DNA of 64,000 bases from Alligator mississippiensis (Eukaryota; Chordata; Crocodylia; Alligatoridae), in assembly GCF_030867095.1 (NCBI RefSeq), contig NC_081833.1, positions 75,273,395 through 75,337,394 on the forward strand, written 5' to 3'. The position numbers were made by a program, and so were the translations under genes. Under the pieces are notes generated by a model that was given only the letters and a program-made list of their open reading frames with translations, made no database searches and was not told where the DNA came from. Shown here piece by piece: positions 55,701 through 64,000 of this stretch (positions are counted from its first letter, which is position 1; every line of letters starts with the position of its first letter).

Positions 55701-58080
55701 CGGAAAGTCTGATGCGGGGCAGGGGCGGCTCCGGGCTCCCCGACGGCTCCACCTGGCGGCCTCTGCCCGGCTGCGGCGAGCCGGCCCCGTGCACCCAGGG
55801 AGGCACGGCCGGGGCCGGGGCCGCGCCCGCTGCAGGACAAGGGCCGGCGGGGCGCATGCCAGCCCGCGGCGCCCGGGGGGCTGAGCGGTGCACGCCCCGC
55901 GCCGTGCCCGCACGGGAACGGGGCCTTCCTCCCAGCGCATCAGCCCCTTGCCACCTGGAGGGTCCCGCTCCGTGGCAGTCCAGGTGGGCTTTGGTGCTGC
56001 TCAGGGCAGGCTGCACATCCACCAGCCCCGGGGGGCTGCAGCCACGTGCTGTGGCAAGGGCCCGTTGCGCCTCGCTGCCCGCCGAGGCTCCTTCCTTCCC
56101 GCGCCCTGCGCCAGGCCAGTTTGCTATCGATTGCCACAGGGCTCTCCGTTAACAAAGCGCCCGCGAACCCGCAGAAGCCAGGCGCCCAGAACCACAGCGG
56201 TAAACAAACTCCGGCCTGGCACGCCGTGTCCTGCGCGGCTGCCGGCCTTCCAGGAAACGCAGCAATAGCCCCCTTGTCGCCAGCATCTTCCATCGCCCAT
56301 GCACGAGGGCTTGGCTGTCCTCTCCTCCCGGATAGCGGGGCGAGCGGCGCAGAGGGAAGCGGCGTGCAGGGAGTTGGGAAGAGACCCCAGCAGTCCCAAG
56401 CACTGGAGGAGACGCGTTCATCCGCATCCCACCAGGGTGGCAACCCGGAGCGACGCCAGGTCCTTACAGCCTAGACACGGCCCACCTGGAGGGGTGTGTT
56501 GTCTGCACAGGTGTGTGGAGCGCGTGTCCTCAGCCGCGGGTCTCGTCTGTGGGTGCTTTGGCGATACGAGTTTTCGGGGCGCTCTTCCTTTGCTTTGGCA
56601 CAGCAAGGGGACGGCTTTCATGCACACACAAGGAATCGAGCCCACGCCACCCCCGCCCGCGCTTGGCCCGCAACACTCGCTTGGCACCGGCTGAGCAGGA
56701 CCGGGACTTGCCAAGGCTAAGGTGGGAAGTGGTGTCAGTCCAGCTCCTGCTTGCTGGCACGTTGCCCCCTCCCCTCTGCCCTCGGCTCCAAGCAGTAATT
56801 GTGCAGCGATCTGCCTGCCTGTGCCCGGGTGCTGCAGGAGGAAAGGTGCCCTCCAAGGAGGGCCGCATCCGCCAGGGACTTCTTCTCTTGAAAGCTCAGG
56901 AGAAAGCAGCCGCACCCTGACCCCGAGCTGGGAACACACCATCATCACCCGCCTGTGGAAACAGCTGTGCCCCAGATGCATCCACCTCCTGGCTCTGGGG
57001 TCGGAACGGGCTACCCACACACGGGGCTTGGCTCCTTGCGGCGAGGTCCAGCTTTCCTGGAAGCATCCCTGGAAAGCAGCTGCCCGGGACCTCCCCGGGA
57101 GCAGCCTGGATCCCCGGCCGGAACGAGGTCTTCAGTCATCCTGACACGGCCTCTCCGAGCACGGCCCAATGCATCCATCACGGCCGTGACAGCCATTGAT
57201 CTCGCCAAGGCACGGGACCGGATTAATTCACCTCGACGGTGATTTATGCACCACTGCCCCCGAGTCGGGCTAGCGATGCCGGGGGGCTTCCTACCGGAGA
57301 GCGTTCCTTCCCCTCGGGGAAAAGCAGGTTGCTTGTGGCGTGCCTGCACTTGGGTGGTGCTGAGCCTCGCTCCGAGAGGCAGGAGGGGGCCGGGGAGTTT
57401 ACCGAGCGCGTTCTGGTTCGGAGCGCCGCGTGCGTCCAGGTTTCCGTCACACGTGGAGCTTCAGACCCAGCAGCTTTCGCACTCGGAGCGGGAGCGCGGA
57501 GGGGAAATATCACACGGTGCTGGGAAGCCCTGACGAGAGCCAGGCCCCAGCGAGGCCTGTCACTGCCTTGGCTGGAAAACAAACAGCTACTTGAAGGAGC
57601 GGCTCCTCGCGGGGGAAGCACGAGGCCAGAGGGCTGCCGGAGGGGAAGGGGACGCGCCGCTCCGCCTTCCCTCCTTGGGTCCGGGCCATGAACGGCTTCA
57701 GCGCGCGGGGGTGCAATGCATTCACCCACCGCTCGCGGGGCGGCCTCGGGGGCGCTCGGAGCTGCACGAGCACGTGCTCTCCGCGGGGCCGACTACTGCC
57801 CTTCGTGTCCTTATGTCACGGGGTGAAACCCCCCAGAATGGATTCAAGCAGAGCTGGCAACCCTGGCACCATCCCGCAGGGCTGGGAGCGCCGAGGGGCC
57901 CCTGCCTGCCTGCAATCCCAGCCCTAGCAGAGCACCATACGCGCCCATTACACAGGTGGGGAAAACTGAGGCCCAGAGCGCTATAGGTGCATCTTGCTAT
58001 GCGGTGTGGAGCACTGGACCCCCCCCCCCCCCACGCCCCGGTGGGAGGAAAAGGGAACAAAATAAAACGAAACAAAAAGA
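55701..58080. other. Divergent PIEZO1/CDT1 intergenic interval
   Basis: About 2.4 kb between the two head-to-head promoters. GC-rich throughout; no coding exon, RNA gene or intact repeat is supported. Near the CDT1 end there is one MIR-like relic (57943-57980) and a run of 14 C at 58019-58032. Open frames on both strands look like products of base composition. Confidence 0.7.
57943..57980 (-). repeat. MIR/CORE-SINE tail relic upstream of CDT1
   Basis: Plus strand CCCATTACACAGGTGGGGAA followed by AACTGAGGCCCAGAG is the reverse complement of the standard MIR tail, CTCAGTTTCC...ATCTGTAAAATGGG. It is short and old, about 260 bp upstream of the CDT1 start codon. Confidence 0.6.
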
Positions 58081-58242
58081 GGGACGCGGCGCCTTTAAGA
58101 GCAAACTGGCGCCAATTCTGCGGGCCGTACCACGCGGCGGGAGGGGGGCGGGGAGTTGGTACGGCCCGGGGCGGACTTCCCGCGAAATTCGCTACATTGT
58201 AGCGGCGCCAGAACGCGGCGGGCCGAGCGTTCCATCCGGCGC
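58081..58242 (+). promoter_or_regulatory. CDT1: CDT1 promoter with E2F-like, CCAAT and GC-box motifs
   Basis: CpG-rich. An E2F-like site (ATTGGCGCCAG on the minus strand) overlaps a CCAAT box at about 58105-58116. A second E2F-like TTCCCGCGAA is at 58177-58186 and a GC box GGGGGGCGGGGA at about 58143-58154. A perfect 12-bp inverted repeat flanks the GC box (58121-58132 and 58157-58168). Human CDT1 is a known E2F target, so the E2F sites are plausible. The exact start site is unknown. Confidence 0.65.
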
Positions 58243-61200
58243 ATGGCGCAGCCCCGCCTCACTGCCTTCTTCCCGCGCGCCAAGCCCGGGCCCGCGCCGG
58301 GCAAGAGCATCGCCCGCCACCGCCGTGCGGGGCCCGGCCTGCCCCTCGCCTCCCCGCGCACGCCGCCCCGCAAGGATGCCGCCGCCCCGCGCCCCCCGGC
58401 CAGGAAGCGGAGCCGCCCGGACCCCGACCCGGAGCCCGGAGAGGGTGTCCGGGGCTCGGCCAGGAAGCGCCTGGTGCTGCCGGAGCCGCGCGCCCCGGTA
58501 CGTGCTGCCTTTTGTAGAGGGGATGGAGTGCACGCTGGGAGGCGCTGGGATCCGGGCCGGGGGCTGGGATCACTGGTGGCTTCAGGAGCTGGTTCCCAGC
58601 GGTAACGCAGGGGTTAACGGGGTGCGGTGGTTAGTCTTCCTTGAGGCTGAAGGGGAAGCGCCCGGGTGGGGGAGGGGGCAGCCCACGTGTGCAGGGACAG
58701 GGTCCCAGCAGGGATCCAGGGCGCCTGCTGGGGCTGAGGATGCTGTCTAGCTGTGCGGAGGAACGTGGGCCTAGTGTAGACAGGGCCCTGTGGCAGAGTC
58801 GGGCTCTGGGGATCGCCCGTCCGGTGCGGCCCGCTGCTTTGCTTCTGCCCCTGGCAGCAGGCTTCAGTCTGCCAGAATCACAGTGCCTTTGAAACGTAAG
58901 GCTAACGGCACCTCTCCTAAGGAAAGAAGAAGGGAGACGTGTTAGTGCCTTGCAACAGGGCAGTGATGCCCAATGCTGAACTCTTGCAGGTTTCCAGCCC
59001 CAGCGCGGCAGCAGCCGCCGGACCCCCGACCCCGTCCTCCCTCGACAAGAAGGCGAAGAACGTGGTGAACACGACGCTGTCACCGGGCCCCAGGCAGGAG
59101 AGTGATCTGCCGGCCGGCTTGGCCACCCAGGAGGGAAACTGCAGCTTCGAGCGGGTCCAGAACAAGGTGCTGCCGGCCCCTGTGATATCCCGTGGCTCCC
59201 GGGGTGGTCTGGTGGGAGCACTGTTCCTGAGCTGCACCCCCTTCTTGGCTCTGCCGGGGACCTTGTAAGCTGGAGGAAACCGGCAGAGGGGGGAAAACCC
59301 CTCCCCGGGTCTGTCTCGCCAGTGCTTCCTTGCTCCATACACCTATCCCCTGCAGCTCAGGCAGGACCTGAGCGATTGCAAACACTCCAGCTTCCAGGTG
59401 GAGCTTTCCCCTGCTCAGTGCCGGTCTCTGTCCCCTCTCCCCATGCCAGGAGGACGTTGCTCAGCTGAAATGCCGCCTGCAGAAACTCCAAGCGCTGACG
59501 CAAAAGTCCAAGCTGCCCGCCACCTCCACAGAAACGTGCGCTGCCCTTCAGAGCCGCCTCAAGCAAGCGCAGGCGCTGGAAGCCAAGATCCGCAAAAGGC
59601 GGGCGGAGGAGAAGACATCTGAGCCGGAACCATCCAGAGAGCCCAGCGAGCCCCCAGCTGCAACCAGGTGAGGAGGTGGTCACTTGGGGGCTGCTGGAAG
59701 GGGACTCCTGCTTCAGGGAGCCATTACCTTGATGCAGGCTGGGGGAGACCCCTGCTATCTTCTTGGCTGTCGCAGGCAAAGCTAGGGCTGGCCTGGGTGA
59801 CCTGCAGGGCTCTCGACTGCCCCCGAGAGAGAGCTGGGAGGCAGCCTAATGGCAAAGGAATGAGACCCTGGGGGGGAGGACATACCCCCCCCCTCCAGCC
59901 TCCCCAGGGTGGGCTGTCTCAGCAGTCCCTGCCCCAGTCAGTGCAGCCCTCCTCCCTTGGGAGCAAGGGGCTAATGCCTGCTCCTTTCCAGGGACAAGGC
60001 ACCTGCCTACCAGAGGTTCCACACCCTCGCCCAGGACGTGCCCCCCGGGCTGACGCTGCCCTACAAGTACAAGGTGCTGGCCGAGATGTTCCGCAGCATG
60101 GACACCATCGTAGGGATGCTCTTCAACCGCGCCGAGACCATCACCTTCGCCAAGGTCAAGCAGGGCGTCCAGGACATCATGCACAAGTAAGCCCTCCCTG
60201 CCAAGGGGCACGGCCACATGGTGGCTGGCAGGGACCTGCCGTAGCCTGGCCAGCGATGCAGCCGCCCTAGACCTTCTAGGCTTGGACTGAGATGCCTTGC
60301 ACACGGCAGAGGGCCGGCGGCCGTCTTCAAGGGGCAGATGGCTGGCTCTTTCTCTCGGGGCAGGGGCTTGTACAACAGCAGGGGAGGGGGAAGATCCTGC
60401 TGTGATCCTGGTTCCAGCAGCCCTGCCCCTGCTGCTACTTTAGTTGAGTTGTGAGTCTAACCCCAGAAAGCTTTCGGCTCGGTTCTGTGCTCTCAAGCTG
60501 GTGTTTTCTCTGCCCCTTGCAATGCACTTCGCATTGGCAGCAATGGGCTGCTGTCAGGCCTCCGAGCTGGAGCCCCTGTTCAGGCTCAGAGGGGCTCCAG
60601 CTCCACCTCTCCCCTGGTTGCAGGCAGTTTGAGCAGTGGCATGTGGGTCAGATCAAAGCCGTGTACCCTGCCTCCTACACGCTGCGCCAGGACAACAACA
60701 TCCCTACCTTTGGGGCTGGCATGAAGCGATCTGGCTACCAGCTCACCATCGAGCCCGTGCTGGGGGAAGGTATGTGTCACTGCTTGCTGTGCTTGGGATG
60801 GGATGTGCAGGGCTTTCGGACCGCTGGTATAGTCTGGGATGGGCTGGTGATGCTAGGATAGCCGAGGCCTGGGTATGCTGTCCCCCATCTGTCTGTTGCC
60901 TCCAGTGACAGGACAGGTTAGTGGAGGGCACGGCGGGTTTCGGTGGCAGTCAGGAATATGTTGAGGCTGTTGGTACAAGAACAAAAGACAGACTCTGGAG
61001 CCTTGGTCTTGGGAATGTTGCCTGGAGATGGGTACTGGGATGCAGCTGGGTCATGCCCATCTCTGACGGAGGAACCTGTCTCCCCCTCTCTAGAGGAGAA
61101 GGTAGATGGCCGTCCCCACCTGTCGGCATCGCGCTTACTGGAGCGCCGCAAGGTTTTCGGCAGGAACCTGATGAACCTGGTCAAGCAGCATCACAAGGTA

Positions 61201-63177
61201 TGGGGCTCTGCTGGGTGGACGGCGCAGATCTGCCCCAAAACCCTCAGACCTGCAGGATAGTGCAGAGCATGGGTCCTTCCCTGGTTCCCGAAAGCTTTCT
61301 CTTCTGCAGAAGCTCATGGCATCGTGCACTGCCTGGGGCACCTGCTGGCTTTGCTCCCACCCCTTGCAAGGATTGCAATGCTGAGGTCCCCCCTTGGGTA
61401 TCTAGAGGGAGGGCAGGGCTGGGTTGGCATCTGGAGCAAGGCATGGTGGGGCCATAGCGCTATCAGCTTTGGAGGAGTCTGGGGCCTGGCAGGCAGGAGG
61501 GTGTGGAGCGGAGGAGAGACTCAGACAAGACCTTGGATCCTTTTGGCTCTGGTTCTTGCATGCTGGGAGGCAGAGGCTGCAGTGAAGGGCTGGGTCCCAG
61601 CCCATGGGGGAACGCAGCCTGCAACTGGCAGCCTTTCCCTGCCCTAGACCTTCCTGGCATCTCTGAGCCCGCCCCTGGCCGTGCCTGATGACCAACTGAC
61701 CCGGTGGCACCCCCGCTTCAACGTGGATGAGGTGCCGGATGTGGTGCCGGCCGAGCTGCCGCAGCCTCCAACAGTGGACAAGATGACCACGGCCCAGGAA
61801 GTGCTGACCAAGGCCCGGAGCATGATGTCCCCCAAGGTTTGTGGGCCAGGGAGGCACTTGGGGGTGAGGGTTAATGGTTAACCAGTGGCTTAACACTGCT
61901 GACTACACCAACCTCAGTCATTGTCTTGCCTGTTGTGGCAACCAGAAGGCACATACGCCCACCCCTCGCTTCTGGCTAGCTGGGTGGCAGAAGACAGCAG
62001 CTGCCAGAGAGATGAGTTGAGGTGGACCCTATGCCCTGGGGAGCCGGTGGGACTGGGGCACATTCCCCACCAGAGCTAGAGAGGCTGGGGCTGAGCCAGG
62101 AAAGGCCTAAAACTTGGTTCCTGTGGTGTGAGGTGGGGCCACAGCTGCCCTGGGTAAAAGCTGCTTGCAAGGGGCTGCCCGTGACCTGCCTCTTCTGTCC
62201 ACAGATGGAAAAGGCCCTCGCCAACCTGGCCTTGAGAACGGCCGAAACCAGTGCCACCGAGCAGGAGGTGCCCAAGGCATCCCCAACTGGCACCCCCAGT
62301 GCCCTGAGAGGGGTGTCCCAGTCTCTGCTGGAGCGGGTGAGTAGCCTGGTGCTGGGTTGGCCAGTGGCTGTGCTCGGGGGCTCCACGGGTCTGACCCAGC
62401 CCTCCTCTCCTTCCCCCAGATCCGAGCCAAGGAGGCGCAGAAGCTGCAGGCCCTGATGACGCGGGCGCCGGAGCGGGAGCAGCGACTGGCCATGCTGGCA
62501 CGGCTGCCGGAGATGGCGCGGCTGCTGCGCACCGTGTTCGTGGCGGAGAAGAAGCAGGCGCTGACAGTGGAGGTGGCCTGTGCCCACATGATCGACAGCT
62601 ACCGCACTACAATGGCGCCCGGTAAGGGAAGGGGTATTCCCCGACGGCACCTGTGCCAGGTGCCCTAGTCCCAGTCGAGCTGTTCTGCATCCACGTTCCC
62701 TCCCTTTCCCACTGCACGGGTGAATAGTTGGCCCCTGTGGTCCTGCTACCCTGATGCAGGTTCCTCTGCTTGCTCACGTCATCCCTCTGGCTTCTAGCAC
62801 ATGGAAAGGCTCTGGGTAGCCCAGGCTCCCCTGGATTAACTACTAGGTGGAGAAGGGCCTCCAGCCCCCTTTTTTTTTTTAGTTCCCCACCCAAGGGTGT
62901 TATCCAAAAGTGGTGACCTGCCCCATGTTGCTTCCTGCGGGTGGTCAGCAGCTCACGAGCCAGGAGGGGCAGTGGCGGGGGACTCACCTTCTGTCACTGC
63001 CGGTTCCCTGCAGGTGAGATGGAGAAGCACCTGCGCCTCTTCTCCGAGGTGCTGCCTGACTGGGTCAGCCTCCACCCCATCCGCCAGGACACCTACGTCA
63101 AGCTGGACAAGAGCAAGGACCTCAACATCATCGTGGAGAGACTGAGCAAGCTGATCCACGAGGAGGAGAGGCTCTGA
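58243..63177 (+). CDS. CDT1: CDT1, DNA replication licensing factor (10 exons)
   Basis: Loads MCM2-7 with ORC and CDC6 in G1; inhibited by geminin and destroyed in S phase through PCNA-CRL4(Cdt2) and SCF(Skp2). Exons: 58243-58497, 58990-59166, 59450-59667, 59992-60186, 60624-60769, 61094-61197, 61648-61836, 62205-62336, 62420-62621 and 63014-63177. They sum to 1782 nt, or 593 aa (human 546, also 10 exons). The N-terminal PIP box reads [12 protein letters not shown], with Ala where the degron normally has Asp. A cyclin-binding type ARKRLVLP lies near residue 75. The geminin-binding winged-helix region spans about residues 218-395 ([26 protein letters not shown]). The MCM-binding winged helix is in exons 9-10 (about 472-593), including MEVACA-like and [20 protein letters not shown]. 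Exons 1-3 diverge most from human. The frame is intact. Confidence 0.95.
58498..63013 (+). other. CDT1 introns above 300 nt
   Basis: Introns 1 (58498-58989), 3 (59668-59991), 4 (60187-60623), 5 (60770-61093), 6 (61198-61647), 7 (61837-62204) and 9 (62622-63013) exceed 300 nt. All have GT donors and AG acceptors. I saw nothing but unique sequence, except a run of 10 T at about 62870-62880 in intron 9. Intron 2 (59167-59449) holds an exon-like 42-nt segment discussed under findings. Confidence 0.7.
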
Positions 63178-63845
63178 TCCCCACTGGGCTGGGGTGGGTT
63201 GGGGGTGAGTGGGGTTGGGATTGCAGACCTCACTTAGTGCAATCTGTACCAGGAATGTAGCAGACAACGTGTGAGTGGGGCCCTGCAGGGAAGCCCCTTT
63301 GGGCTGCTGGTGGTCTTGTTGGCTGCCGCAGCGGGAAGGCAGAGAGGTAGACGGGCGCCTTGTTTTAACTTGTGTTTTTACCCCAATTCTGCTGGACACT
63401 GGCCCCTGCTCACACAGGAGGGCAGCCGGGTCCTGGCTCTCTGCCTGGAGCAAGTGAACTAGACGTGTCTCCTTGCAGCTCCGCGCTCTCAGCTCCTTGG
63501 AGTAACAGGCTGCATGTGAGTCCAACCCTGCCCTGGGCTGCGACCCGGCCAGCTCCTTTTGAGCCGCACAGGCACGAGTCCCCCGGATGCTTTAACAGCT
63601 CGGCTCCATGGACGGAGTCTTATTGTCTGTTTCTTCCGTTAATTGAATGCCCTTCAAGGCAGCCGGTGCTTGTTACCAGTGGAGTTTCCTTTTTAAAATC
63701 ACAGGTGCTTCCGCCACTGTTTTTATGCATTATTCCGGGTTCGGGAAGGGGGGTGCATCTACTGCCCTAGCGCTGGCCAGGCGCCTCGGCTGTGTACATA
63801 GTTTTCCGTATGTTCGTATTAAACTTAATTGCTTCCACGAAGGAG
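63178..63845 (+). other. CDT1: CDT1 3' UTR with poly(A) signal
   Basis: Non-coding tail after the CDT1 stop codon (63175-63177). ATTAAA at 63818-63823, set in AT-rich sequence, is the best poly(A) signal and predicts cleavage around 63835-63850, for a 3' UTR of about 660 nt. Confidence 0.7.
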
Positions 63846-64000
63846 CCCTTACCTCATCCAGCTGCTGAAAGGATCCCTTTTCCACATGGCCTCCGGCAGG
63901 TCCCTGCAGCTCAGAGCTAAGCCTTGCTGGTGGCGGGAGGCTGGGTTGTCGGCCAGATCCTGGGAAGGCTGAGTGTGGCTTCTTGTGCAGGCTGTGTGGC

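Noticed and set aside
57246-57691. Open frames between PIEZO1 and CDT1
   Set aside because: Overlapping frames on both strands with arbitrary composition and no splice sites or homology that I recognise.
58019-58032. Run of 14 C upstream of CDT1
   Set aside because: Simple homopolymer, probably unstable or sequencing-sensitive, without further structure.
62869-62880. T-run in CDT1 intron 9 considered as a reversed SINE tail
   Set aside because: No SINE body or target-site duplication is visible next to it.
1-64000. Search for a novel multi-gene system
   Set aside because: Every strongly coding segment is explained by the four conserved host genes; leftover sequence shows only introns, repeats and promoters.

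Overview
This window is vertebrate chromosomal DNA carrying four complete, closely packed, intron-rich protein genes in a conserved order: RNF166 (-), CTU2 (+), PIEZO1 (-) and CDT1 (+). From memory this is the gene order of human 16q24.3. I rebuilt the exons by eye from GT/GC-AG splice sites, reading phase and remembered human proteins. In every gene the exon lengths sum to a multiple of three. RNF166 gives 246 aa, CTU2 511 aa, PIEZO1 2522 aa in 51 exons and CDT1 593 aa in 10 exons. No coordinate was checked by software or transcripts.

The DNA is GC-rich with short introns. It carries weathered MIR/CORE-type SINE relics, a possible CR1-type scrap, and one interspersed repeat at about 45.1 kb that I associate with crocodilian genomes. 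A sauropsid, most likely a crocodilian, is my best guess. The order is firmer as vertebrate than as crocodilian.

Layout. 1-2380: RNF166 3' UTR and downstream DNA, no gene seen. 2381-5389: RNF166, a RING E3 ubiquitin ligase. 5390-5594: a compact bidirectional promoter of 205 bp. 5595-12164: CTU2, the partner subunit of the cytosolic tRNA U34 thiolase. 12165-13219: overlapping tail-to-tail 3' ends of CTU2 and PIEZO1, with opposed poly(A) signals only 13 bp apart. 13220-55495: PIEZO1, the mechanically gated cation channel, with a 14.4-kb first intron. 55496-58242: divergent PIEZO1/CDT1 upstream interval with GC-rich promoters at both ends. 58243-63177: CDT1, the replication licensing factor, followed by its 3' UTR.

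The genes do unrelated jobs (ubiquitin signalling, tRNA modification, mechanosensation, DNA replication); they share a neighbourhood and promoters, not a pathway. I found no phage-like, defence, CRISPR or other undescribed multi-gene system. The observations most worth a second look are local: a CDT1 PIP degron with Ala in place of the key Asp, two predicted GC-AG introns, a hairpin that looks like a template-switch mutation, a perfect inverted repeat in the CDT1 promoter, and tandem arrays that abut PIEZO1 splice donors.
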